DNA of 64,000 bases from Tetracentron sinense (Eukaryota; Streptophyta; Magnoliopsida; Trochodendrales; Trochodendraceae), in NCBI GenBank assembly GCA_015143295.1, contig CM026565.1:13700041-13764040 (forward strand). Reading direction: 5' to 3'. Positions 1 to 9,826 of the stretch are shown in pieces. Made by a program: the position numbers and the translations under genes. A model generated the notes under the pieces. The model worked only from the letters and a program-made list of their open reading frames with translations. It was not told the DNA's origin and searched no databases. Position 1 is the first letter of the stretch, and each line of letters begins with the position of its first letter.

Positions 1-2373
1 GAACGAATTCCTACACAGAGGCTGGATCGTAATACACACGTTAGAAGAAATGAAATTGAAATGCGATCACAGGCTTGGATTTTGTGGGGGTTGGTAGGTT
101 TAGGCCGAGGTATACTTTCAAAGTACGGATTTCAAGCCTCTCGGTGTCCAAATAGGGAAAATGACCTCGGATTCAATCGAAACGTTTTCCCACACTTAGG
201 TTGGGTCAAAATACACGCGTTAGAAGAAACGGCATCTAAATCCAACCCCCGGTTTGGATTTGGTGCGCTTTTGTAAATTTAGGCCGAAGTATACTTTCTA
301 CGTATGTATTTTAGCCTCTCGGAACCCAAATCGGGCAAACGAACTCGGATTCCAATGAAACAAATTCCCACACTTAGATTGGTTCAAAATACCCACGTTA
401 GAAGAAAGGACATCGAAATCCGACCCCCGGTTTGGATGTCGTGCACTTTTTTAGGTTTAGGATGAAGTATACTTTCTAAGTATGGATTTCTGCCTCTTAG
501 TAGTGCGCCAATCGAACAAATGAACTCGGATTCTATCGAAACAAATTCCCACACTTAGGCTGGATCGAAATACATTTATTAAAAGAAATGACATCGAAAT
601 CCGATCACAGGTTTGGATTTTGTGAGGGTTTATAGGTTTAGGCAGAGGTGTACTTTCAAAGTACGGATTCTGAGCCTCTCGGTGCCCAAATTGGGAAAAC
701 GACCTCTGATTCCATCGAAACGATTTCCCACACTTAGGTTAGGTCGAAATACACGCGATAGAAGAAATGGCATCAAAATCCAACCCCCGGTTTGGATTTG
801 GTGCATGTTTCCAGGTTTAGGCCCAAGTACACTTTCTAAGTATGGATTTTGAGCCTCTTGGTGCCAAAATCGTGGAAACGAACTCGGATTCCATCGAAAT
901 GAATTCCCATTCTGAGGTTTAGTCAAAATACAGGCATTAGAAGAAACGACATCAAAATCCGACCCCCGGTTTGGAATTGGTACGCTTTTTTACGTTGAGG
1001 CTGATGTATAATTTCTAAGTATCGATTTGGGCCTCTTGGTGCGCAATTCGGGCAAGCAACCTCGGATTCTATCGAAACGAATTCCCACACTTAGGCTGGA
1101 TCGAAATACACACGTTAGAAGAAATGAAATCGAAATGCGATCACAGGCTTGGATTTTGTAGGGTTTTGTAGGTTTCGGCCGAGGTATACTTTCAAAGTAC
1201 GGATTTCAAGCCTCTCAGTGTCGAAAAGGGAAAATGACCTCAGATTCAATCGAAACATTTTCCCACAATCAGGTTGGGTCAAAATACATGCTTTACAAAA
1301 AAAGGCATTGAAATTCGACCCCCGGTTTGGATTTGGTGCGCTTTTGTAAGTTTAGGCCGAAGTATACTTTCTAAGTATGTATTTTAGCCTCTCGGAGCCC
1401 AAATCGGGCAAATGAACTCAGATTCCAACGAAAAAAATTCCCACACTTAGATTGGTTCAAAATACCCACATTAGAAGAAACGACATCGAAATCCGACCCC
1501 CGGTTTGGATGTCGTGCACTTTTTTAGGTTTAAGACGAAGTATACTTTCTAAGTTTGGATTTCTGCCTCTCAATGCGCCAATCAGGCAAATGAACTCGGA
1601 TTCAATCGAAACAAATTTCCACACTTAGGCTGGATTGAAATACACGTATTAAAGGAAATGAAATCGAAATGCGATCACAAGTTTGGATTTTGTGCGGGTT
1701 TGTATGTTTAGGCAGAGGTATACTTTCAAAGTACGGATTTCGAGCCTCTCGGTGCCCAAATCGGGCAAACGACCTCTGATTCCATCAAAATGATTTCCCA
1801 CACTTAGGTTAGGTCGAAATACACGCGATAGACGAAATGGCATCAAAATCCAAACCCCGGTTTGGATTTTGTGTGTGTTTCTAGGTTTAGGCCGAAGTAC
1901 ACTTTCTAAGTACGGATTTTGAGCCTCTTGGTGCCAAAATCGTGGAAACGAACTCGGATTCCATCGAAATGAATTCCCATGCTCAGGTTTAGTCAAAATA
2001 AAGGCATTAGAAGAAATGACATCAAAATCCGACCCCCGGTTTGGAATCGGTGCGCTTTTTTACGTTGAGGCCGATGTATAATTTCTAAATATCGATTTGG
2101 GCCTCTTGGTGCGCAAATCGGGCAAGCAACCTCGGATTCTATCGAAACGAATTCCCACACTTAGGCTGGATCGAAATACACGCGTTAAAAGAAATGAAAT
2201 CGAAATACGATCACATGCTTGGATTTTGTGGGGGTTTGTAGGTTTCAGCCGAGGTATACTTTCAAAGTACGGATTTCAAGCCTCTCAGTGTCCAAATAGG
2301 GAAAATGACCTCGGATTCAATCGAAACGATTTCCCACACTTAGGTTTGGTCAAAATACAAGCGTTAGAAAAAA
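1..2373 (+). repeat. 180-bp satellite array, + orientation, left block
   Basis: Tandem monomers of about 180 bp. The anchor ttcccacactta recurs near 186, 365, 546, 725 and 1082, giving spacings of 179-181. Neighbouring monomers differ clearly, but the pattern repeats every six monomers: the stretch with gatcacaggcttggatttt at about 65 returns near 1140 and again near 2210, offsets of about 1079 and 1070. The block is therefore a higher-order repeat of about 1.07 kb. No gene is supported here; the open frames exist because 180 is divisible by three. The array is cut at 2373 by a retrotransposon and resumes in the same phase at 12108. Confidence 0.95.
2369..2373. repeat. Left target-site duplication (AAAAA)
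   Basis: The five bases before the 5' LTR are aaaaa and the five after the 3' LTR (12108-12112) are aaaaa. Five bp is the usual size for Ty3/gypsy insertions. Because it is a homopolymer the exact edge is soft, but the satellite reads through correctly when the element is removed. Confidence 0.6.
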
Positions 2374-2563
2374 AGTAGCACCCCAGAATTTTCTATACTT
2401 AATGAATAGCATTTTCATAGCTAATTATTAAATAAGAGAGAAGTTAGAAATTCTGAAATGTCAAAAATGTTTTTTTTGAAAGACGAACCCAACGCAAGTT
2501 GAATCGTCGAAATCTGACGAGCGAGTAAAAAGATATGGTCAAAACAGTTCTGACCTGCAGAGT

Positions 2564-2750
2564 ACCGATCGCTCGGTCCATTCAGCGATCGATCGGTCCA
2601 AAACCGATCGATCGGTAGCTGTCGGCTGGTCAAAAATTTTGTATGGGAAAATTTTCCAGAGATCAGGTTTTTGACCAATCGCACGGTTAGGAAACTGATC
2701 GATTGGTAGACGACCGATCGCTCGGTATTAAACACCGATCGATCGGTGTA
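2564..2750. promoter_or_regulatory. Cluster of CGATCG-type palindromes in the LTR
   Basis: The motif accgatcgatcggt and close variants (cgatcgctcggt, gatcgattggt) occur about eight times in under 200 bp. The cluster recurs in the 3' LTR (about 10036-10205) and the reverse LTR (about 16480-16675). It lies directly after the conserved phrase gatatggtcaaaacagt. A role as protein-binding sites or enhancer repeats is inference; only the repetition is seen. Confidence 0.6.
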
Positions 2751-3730
2751 TCGTATTTTTCAGAATTTGAGTAAGGGCATTTTCATCTTTTGGGTGTTAA
2801 ACCCTTACCCATAAGGGCTTGCCCGAGCCTTTAGGGTTTCATTCACATACTTAGAGGATTTTGGGAGTTGGAGAGAGGAGAGGAGGAGACTCCACCCTAG
2901 GGTTTGCTTTTGAGAAGAAATCAAAGGGGTTTAAGAACCCTAGCTCACCCCAACTTGTTTTGCTTCACGTTCAAGGCTCAAGCTCGTGTGGGGTTCCCTT
3001 CTCAAGCTAGGGTAGCACTCTCTACAGTATTTCCAAGAGGGTTTCCTACCCAATCAAGTACAGTTCGAGTAAGGGCTTTCTTCTTTTAAGTTGGAGCTTC
3101 CATCAAGGTTTACACCAAGGAGCAAGCCATGATTCAAGGTTAGTACACCCTACTAACTTGCCCTAGCAATAATCTAGGTTTTCTATGTGATATATGATTC
3201 TTGCTATTATGTATTCTCCCTTATGAAATGTATCATATTCATCAAATATAAACAAGATAAGGAAAATGGTATGGATGCATGGATGGGATGTTAATTGAGG
3301 CGAAGGGATACCGATGTGTATGAATGTGTGTTGTGTGTGAAATGGAAAAATGGAGGATGGGCATTGTATAAATAATGAACTCACTTTGGATGGAAAATAT
3401 GCACTAAAAAGAAGAAGATTAACTATGGAGGAACTGTGAATGTTATGTGTTCGACAAATTGCCTAAACCATGAATAAATGACTCAAATTTTGAAATGGAA
3501 GTACGTTTTATGTATGTATTCTTATGAATGGTGAATTGATTTAAATACCATGTTAATTACTCAAATGGCCATATGCATGTACTATGAATTGAATGAATTG
3601 TGATGTCATATCTCTCTTGTTATCCTCATTTTCATGATTGTACTATTGAAACGCACACGAGCACGCACGTTGCATGAACCAAGATTTCAAGAGCATATGC
3701 ATATAATAACCAACAAGAAAATATTACATG

Positions 3731-4010
3731 TCAAGGAGCTTGGTAGCCCAGGGACATTCGGGTACTAGCCTCTGGCTTACAAGAAAACCCAAAACACATA
3801 TTGTTAAGGAGGTTGGTAGCCCAGGGACATTCGGGTACTAGCCTCAGGGCTCACAAGAAAACTAAACAAGTAATAAAAATCATATATTGTGAAGGAGGTT
3901 GGTAGCCCAGGGACATTCGGGTAGTAGCTTCTAGCTCGCTAGAAAACCATATATCAAGGAGGTTGGCAGCCCAGGGAGATTCAGGTGCTAGTCTCTGGCT
4001 CACAAGTTAC
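3731..4010 (+). repeat. Four-unit tandem block inside the LTR
   Basis: Units start near 3731, 3804, 3891 and 3954. They share the core ggttggtagcccaggg, then acattcgggtactagcc, then a ctggctcacaag-like end, with spacers of variable length. The 3' LTR has only three units (about 11187-11390); the reverse LTR has four (about 15220-15500). Copy number therefore changes between copies of the same LTR. Confidence 0.85.
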
Positions 4011-4710
4011 AAGATGCAAGTTTACAAGATGATGACAATGCATTCATGCATGTACGCATACATGTTTTCTACAAGGCATACCGAGATATGAAACAGGTTT
4101 GCAAGCACGAGATTTATCGAAGTTTTCGCATTCATGCACGCACGTCAAGATGATTGCATTGTACCGTGTCTTATGCTATTTCTTTTGTGATGCTCCTATT
4201 TCTGCTTTGCATTGTACTATTATTATTGTGTGTTCTTATTGTTATCGTTAGCTAGTAGCTTGTACTCGCTGAGTATTCCATGCTCAGCTGTACTTTCAGG
4301 TCGGCAGGTACTGAGGAAGCCCTCGACCCAGGGCCTTGGGTCGAGGAAGAGTATATAGAGGAGAGAGAGCCGTCTATCCCACTATAGTCTCAGGCGGATC
4401 GAGACCTTGACGTGTGACCATTCTTCGACTACTGTTGAGGAGAGAGTACGAGAGGGTTTTATACAGTTTGACATTTTGATAGGTGGGCCTGTCCACCTAA
4501 GTCTTAGGCATATTTGTATATTTATGATCACTTGGAATACCATTTTGAGAACTATAGAAGAAATAAAAAGTTATTTTACGCTTCCGCATTCTGATTATCA
4601 TTGTTTTAGTACTGTAATTATCATGTTCATGACAGGATTGTTTGGCAGGTACGTATAGTCACGCGTAAAGTATCCCTAAACTCCTAGGGGGTATTTTGGG
4701 CGCGATAAAG

Positions 4711-4722
4711 TGGTATCAGAGC
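4711..4722 (+). other. Primer-binding site, initiator tRNA-Met
   Basis: tggtatcagagc, three bases after the LTR end, is complementary to the 3' end of plant initiator tRNA-Met. This is the common primer site of chromoviruses and fixes the 5' LTR boundary. Confidence 0.92.
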
Positions 4723-5038
4723 TCTAGGCATTAGAGTTCCTAGGGTCGCTTAGTACTCGATACCATTATTGAACAAGACATTAGGTATTAGGAAGGAGTC
4801 GTATTCCAAGTATAGACTAACAAATTAGTCTTAGTCAAAACAGGTTGAACTTCGACCGAACTTAGAGTCCTACGCTAGGAACACGGATTGTATGTTATGA
4901 TATTGTGTTGTATACCATGTGTGCATGATTTGTGCTTAGTAAATATGCTTGATGAATATGTATTGAGTAAATTGTGAACTATTCCTAAATGCGTATCCAA
5001 GGTAGACTCAAGTTGTATTGTCGTTCTCATGAGAAATT
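4723..5038 (+). other. 5' untranslated leader of the Tekay-like element
   Basis: This 316-bp stretch between primer site and gag start holds no open frame of note and no recognisable motif. It is the expected place for the packaging signal, but none can be pointed to. Confidence 0.6.
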
Positions 5039-6217
5039 ATGAGACGCAATACCCGGGGTCGCGCATACAACACAAGGGGCAATGGAGGTGATGCTCTATC
5101 GGGTGATGATCAACCCGGCTTTGCCCAAGCTTTCGCTTCAATAGCCGAGACCTTGGCTATGCTAGTGGCAAGGCCACCGGCCACTCCCCCTAATGCCGCG
5201 CTTATATCGGCTCCTCCTAATCTAGCACAAGCCGAAATAGAGGCTTTCCGGAGGATGAGGCCTCCAACCTTTTGTGGGAGTATTGACCCGCTTGTTGCCG
5301 AAGGATGGATTTGGCAATTAGAAAAGATATTCTCTGTATTGGCGCCTACGGAGGAGGAAAGGGTTACTTGGGCCGCCTTCATGCTTGAAGGTGAGGCTGA
5401 TCATTGGTGGAAGTCCGCACTTCAGATCCGAGAGTTGACCCGACAAGGTCAAGACTGGATTAGGGAGGAATTCTTGGACGTTTTCAACAAGAAGTACTTC
5501 CCGGTTGGGATGAAAGAGAAGATGGAAGTGGAGTTCATTACCTTGGAGCAAGGTAATATGTCAGTAGCGGCTTATGAAGCCAAATTTTTGGAGCTATCTC
5601 GGTTTGTTCCACATATGATAGCGACTGAGGCTATGAAAGCCCAGAAATTTGAGAGGGGGTTGAAGGCCTACCTCAAGGACCGAGTCTCAATTTTCAGACA
5701 TGAGACATATTCAGAAGTAGTGGACAAGGCACTTTTGCCCAAGTCAAACTCCGAGGAGTTCTTCAAAAGAAGAGGAATGGAGAAAAGACAATCGAGTAGT
5801 TCAGGGGAGAAAAGAGCAAGGACTAGCTTGTATCAGTCCGCAGGGCCGGCTCAGTCACAGAGGATATATTCGGCACCACAGGCTCCCCGCCCTTTTTCTC
5901 CACTGGCTTTTCGCCCAGCTTTTGCTCAGACTTCTCACCTTGCAGTGACTCAGGCTACGGGATATGCTCCTCCCACCTTTTTGCACGATATATGCACCCA
6001 TTGTGGAAGGAGGCATTCCGCGGGAGAATGCCGGAGGGTTAGAGGAAGTTGCTGCCATTGTGGTGACCATGGCCACATGGTTAGAGATTGTCCCCGACGT
6101 TATTTGCCAGCTCGGTCTTCAGGGAGCAGGCCCCCGATTAGGCAAACATCTCAGCCTAGCTCTTCCCAGGCTTCGAGGGCCTCACAGTCTACACGACCTC
6201 CTCGCCTAGCCACATAG
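5039..6217 (+). CDS. gag: Gag polyprotein (capsid-nucleocapsid), open frame
   Basis: A 392-residue open frame. The N-terminal third is Ala/Pro-rich. Residues of about 70-250 form the retrotransposon Gag domain, with landmarks such as PPTFCGS, EADHWW and F..KYFP. Two zinc knuckles sit near residues 318-355: CTHCGRRHSAGEC and CCHCGDHGHMVRDC, the second a classic C-x2-C-x4-H-x4-C. Gag forms the particle and packages the RNA. The frame ends at TAG 6215-6217, where relatives continue with a glutamine-like residue into GQVFTL, so this stop is probably CAG to TAG and the original product was a gag-pol fusion. Start chosen at the first ATG of the frame after the leader. Confidence 0.88.
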   Translation: MRRNTRGRAYNTRGNGGDALSGDDQPGFAQAFASIAETLAMLVARPPATPPNAALISAPPNLAQAEIEAFRRMRPPTFCGSIDPLVAEGWIWQLEKIFSVLAPTEEERVTWAAFMLEGEADHWWKSALQIRELTRQGQDWIREEFLDVFNKKYFPVGMKEKMEVEFITLEQGNMSVAAYEAKFLELSRFVPHMIATEAMKAQKFERGLKAYLKDRVSIFRHETYSEVVDKALLPKSNSEEFFKRRGMEKRQSSSSGEKRARTSLYQSAGPAQSQRIYSAPQAPRPFSPLAFRPAFAQTSHLAVTQATGYAPPTFLHDICTHCGRRHSAGECRRVRGSCCHCGDHGHMVRDCPRRYLPARSSGSRPPIRQTSQPSSSQASRASQSTRPPRLAT

Positions 6218-6275
6218 GGCCAAGTCTTCACCTTATCAGAGAGAGACGCACGTGCATCCGACGATGTCGTGCAAT

Positions 6276-6407
6276 GTACGCAAAAATCCTAGAGTTTAAG
6301 TTGTGTAAGATTCCTATGGTTGGTTATGTGACTATTATTAGGGGTTACCTATGTATGATGCTTGTTACTATTTGAAATCTACTGATATTAGTTACTTAAT
6401 CGCACAG
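6276..6407 (+). other. Intron-like segment between gag and protease
   Basis: A 132-bp AT-rich stretch with GT at 6276 (gtacgc) and AG at 6407 (cgcacag). It is full of stops in the gag-pol frame. Joining 6275 to 6408 would keep the frame and give a normal-looking gag-protease bridge leading to ALLVNECLA and then the protease start. It is a multiple of three, so removal is frame-neutral. Introns near this place are known for Ogre elements; for a Tekay element this is inference. Confidence 0.45.
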
Positions 6408-6766
6408 GTGCTTTATTAGTGAACGAGTGTCTCGCCTGAGTGTTGATAGACACAGGATCTACTGACTCTTTTGTCTCACCAAGTTTTGCAAAGGGCTTTT
6501 TGACTGAGGCTACTACGTTAGAGTGGGAGTTGACCATTGCAACTCCACTCGGCAAGTCAGTTGATACCGAAAAAATATTTAGAGATTGTGTGGTGCAAGT
6601 AGGGGAGAATGAACTGTTAGCCGATCTTATCATCTTGGATATCCAAGACTTGGATTTTGATGTCATCCTAGGGATGGATTGGTTGGCAAACCATCACAGT
6701 CATGTTGCGTGTTTTGAAAAGATGGTGAATTTCAAGCCGGAAGGAGTCAAACCTTTTCACTTCTAA
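6408..6766 (+). pseudogene. pro: Aspartic protease domain of pol
   Basis: Retropepsin-type protease that cleaves the gag-pol polyprotein. The active-site motif LIDTGSTDSF lies near 6443, and the second conserved region VILGMDWL near 6662. A TGA at 6437-6439 directly precedes it (family members have Ala-Arg there, so CGA to TGA), and a TAA at 6764-6766 follows. It is in the same frame as gag. The catalytic Asp-Thr-Gly is intact, so only the flanking stops disable it. Confidence 0.85.
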
Positions 6767-8160
6767 GGATTGAGAGAAAGGGATATTGCTCGCTTGGCAG
6801 CTTTGAGCTTAGCGAACCCCGAAGCACAAAACTCCTCGGTTATTGCGGTTGTGAGTGAGTTCTTGAATGTGTTTCCGGAGGAACTTCCCGAGTTGCCTCC
6901 TAATAGAGAGATTGAGTTCGCTATAGAGCTTGCTCCGGGAACCGCTCCGATTTCAAGGGCACCATATAGAATGGCCCCTATAGAGCTTGAAGAATTGAAG
7001 AAACAGATTGAGGAGTTACAACAACTTGGTTTTATCCAACCAAGTGTCTCGCCGTGGGGAGCTCCGGTTCTCTTTGTGAAGAAGAAAGACGGGTCAATGA
7101 GAATGTATATAGACTACCGTCAGTTGAACATGATAACTTTCAAGAATTGTTATCCCTTGCCAAGGATAAACGACTTATTCAACCAACTGAAGGGAGCGAG
7201 ATTTTTCTCCAAGATTGATCTTAGATTGGGGTATCATCAGTTAAAGATCAAGTCGGAGGATGTTCCAAGGACGGCTTTCAGGACTCGGTATGGGCATTAC
7301 GAGTTCCTTGTCATGCCTTTTGGGCTGACGAATGCACCGGCGGCGTTCATGGATTTGATGAACCGGGTGTTCCGATCATACTTGGATTGATGCGTGATTG
7401 TGTTCATTGACGACATTTTGGTGTATTCCCAGACACGGGAAGATTACGCACGAGACCTCCGCCTTGCCTTGGAGATGTTGAGAGAGCATAGGCTATATGC
7501 CAAATTGAGCAAGTGTGAATTCTGGTTAGAGAAGGTGGCGTTCCTAGGCCACGTAGTGTCGGCCGAGGGCATTTCTGTAGACCCAACCAAGGTTGAGGCA
7601 GTCATGAGTTGGGAGAGGCCCAAGAGCGTCACGGAGATACGTAGTTTCCTCGGATTAGCGGGCTACTATCGGAGATTTGTGGAGGGATTCTCCAGTTTGG
7701 CTGCACCTCTCACTTACTTGACGAGGAAGAATGCTAAGTTTAGTTGGAGAGACAAATTTGAAGTGAGTTTCCGAGAATTGAAGAAACGCCGCACCACGGC
7801 CCCCGTTCTTACTGTGCCATCCGGATATGGTGGTTATGAGGTGTATAGCGATGCTTCGCACATCAGACTTGGGTGTGTCCTTATGCAGCACAAGAAATTC
7901 TTTGCCTATGCATCAAGGCAATTGAAGGAACATGAAAAGAATTACCCCACTCACGACTTAGAGCTCGCCGCGGTTGTGTTTGCATTGAAGATTTGGTTAC
8001 ATTATCTTTATGGGGAACAATTTGAGGTATTCACAGATCATAAAAGAGTATTTATTTTCCCAGAAAGAGTCAAACCTGAGGCAAAGAAGATGAGTAGAAT
8101 TTTTGAAAGACTATGAGTGCTCCATTCAATACCATCCGGGCAAAGTGAATGTTGTAGCCG
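6767..8160 (+). pseudogene. pol: Reverse transcriptase and RNase H of pol, broken
   Basis: The RT domain begins around 6880 (LPPNREIEF) with the fingers motif [10 protein letters not shown], the YRQLN box, and the active site [10 protein letters not shown] at about 7400-7430, intact. TGA at 7388-7390 interrupts just before it (YLD stop CVIVFIDD; probably from CGA). The integral RNase H follows with [15 protein letters not shown] and FTDHK, giving the D-E-D set. Right after FTDHK, near 8047, a small deletion shifts the frame; the true frame then reads YLFSQKE and meets TGA at 8091-8093 where relatives have Trp (RQRRW). Coding resumes with [23 protein letters not shown]. Confidence 0.9.
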
Positions 8161-9736
8161 ATGCTCTTAGTCGGAAGCCTACTGGACTTTTGGCGCATAT
8201 GATGCCGAAGGAGTGGAGGTTGCTGGAGGATGCATCCAATCTTGACATCAGTTTTAGTCTCCCTACCTTTAGGCCGGTAATGGCTAACATCACAGTTATG
8301 CCATATATCCTGAGCATGATCCAAGAGTTGCAGGGAATGGATGCCGAGCTACTTTCTTGCCGAGACAAGTCAGTTAAGAGTGGCAGCAAGGATTTTGCAG
8401 TGAGGGATGATGAGATTATCACTTTCAAGGGAAGAGTATGTGTCCCAGCCGATGAGAAGCTTAAACGAGAAATCTTGCATGAGGCTCACCGGTCCAAGTA
8501 CACCGTTCACCCCGGAGGTACCAAAATGTATGGGACTTGAAAGAGCACTTTTGGTGGCGAAACATGAAGCGAGAAATAGCAGAGTACGTGTCCCGATGCT
8601 TGGTGTGCCAGTAAGTCAAGGCCGAGCACAGGAGACCGGTTGGACTTTTACAGTCTCTCCCTATTCCCGAGTGAAAATGGGAGCACATATCTATGGACTT
8701 CATTGTGGGGTTGCCGAAGACGGTTAGAAACTTCGATGCTATATGGGTTGTGGTCGATAAACTGACGAAGTCCGCCCATTTCTTGCCATACCGGACTACC
8801 TTCAATTCCAATCACTTGGCTGCATTGTATATCAAAGAAATAGTTCAGTTGCACGGGGTGCCAGTGAGCATTGTCTCGGATCGGGACGCTAGATTTACCT
8901 CCAGGTTTTGGAAAAGCTTTCAGAGTGCCATAGGTTCCTGGTTGGACTTTAGCACGGCTTTCCATCCACAGACGGATGGGCAAACCGAGTGAGTGAATCA
9001 GGTTATTGAAGATATGCTCCGGGCATGTATGCTAGACTTCAAGGGAAGTTGGGAAGATCACCTACCTTTGGTGGAATTCGCCTACAACAATAGTTACCAG
9101 GCAAGCATACAAATGGCGCATTTTGAGGCTTTGTACGGAAGGAGTTGTAGATCCCCGTTGTATTGGGATGAAGTTGGGGAAAGGAAGGTGTTGGGCTCCG
9201 AATTAATTGTACAAACTGTGGATGGAGTCAAGCTTATCCGGGAGAGGTTGAAGACCGCACAGGATAGACAGAAGAGCTACGCCGATAACAGAAGGAGAGA
9301 TCTTGAATTCCGAGTTGGCGACTTTGTCTTTATCAAGATTTCACCAACCAAGGGTGTTATGAGATTCAGAAAGAGAGGCAAGCTCAGTCTAAGATATGTG
9401 GGCCCGTTCGAGATCATTACTAGAGTCGGTGAGTTGGCTTACCGTGTTGCTTTGCCCGCTCATATGACGGCGACGGTCCATAATGTGTTCCATGTCTCTA
9501 TGCTTCGAAAGTACATCTCGGACCCTTCCCATGTCATAGAGCTTGATCCGGTGGAAATCCGAGAGGATCTTACACTAGTTGAGCAACCGATGCAGATCTT
9601 AGATAGGCGAGATCAAGTCTTGCGCAACAAGACCATTCCCTTGGTCTTGGTAAGATGACAACACCATTCAAGGGAGGAAGCTACATGGGAACGAGAAGCT
9701 GAAGTGCGAGAAAAGTATCCTCAGTTATTTGTTTAG
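8161..9736 (+). pseudogene. pol: Integrase with chromodomain-like tail, broken
   Basis: The integrase zinc-binding part (H-H-C-C: EAHRSKYTVHPGG ... CLVC) is at about 8480-8611. A one-base loss near 8530 restores the gag-pol frame. The catalytic core shows D at 8696 (MDFIVGLP), D at 8879 (SDRDARF) and E at 8987 (GQTE), which is D-D-35-E. Stops lie at 8612 (TAA for Gln), 8672 (TGA for Trp in IPEWKWEH), 8990 (TGA for Arg in GQTER) and 9656 (TGA for Trp). The C-terminus has HNVFHVSMLRKY, then a chromodomain-like end with QILDRRDQVLRNK and EEATWEREAEVREKYPQLF, ending at TAG 9734-9736. Chromodomains steer chromoviruses to heterochromatin, fitting the satellite target. Confidence 0.88.
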
Positions 9737-9790
9737 GGCCTTGAAATTCCCTTGTATTTGTTATGGTTTTGTGCATGTATGTATCATCTA

Positions 9791-9808
9791 AATTTCGAGG
9801 ACGAAATT
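9791..9808. promoter_or_regulatory. Palindromic element before the polypurine tract
   Basis: aatttcgaggacgaaatt is an inverted repeat (arms aatttcg/cgaaatt) just upstream of the polypurine tract. A motif of this kind is typical at this place in Tekay/Del-type elements. Function unknown. Confidence 0.7.
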
Positions 9809-9813
9809 TTTGT

Positions 9814-9826
9814 AAGGGGGGCAGAA
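9814..9826 (+). other. Polypurine tract
   Basis: aaggggggcagaa directly abuts the 3' LTR start (tgtaacacct). It primes plus-strand DNA synthesis in LTR retrotransposons. Confidence 0.88.

Larger units (their letters stand above)
2374..4707 (+). repeat. 5' LTR of the Tekay-like element
   Basis: About 2.33 kb, matching 9827-12107. The 3' copy begins tgtaacacct and ends cgcgaca; here the start has decayed to agtagcacc and the end is cgcgata. A hand count over 2761-3060 against its partner gives 12 substitutions in 300 bases, about 4 percent. Relative to the 3' LTR this copy lacks about 21 bp near 2427. It contains a cluster of CGATCG palindromes (2564-2750) and a four-unit tandem block (3731-4010). 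A possible TATA box, tataaata, lies at 3367-3374 and is kept in the 3' LTR, but whether it is the real promoter is uncertain. Confidence 0.92.
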
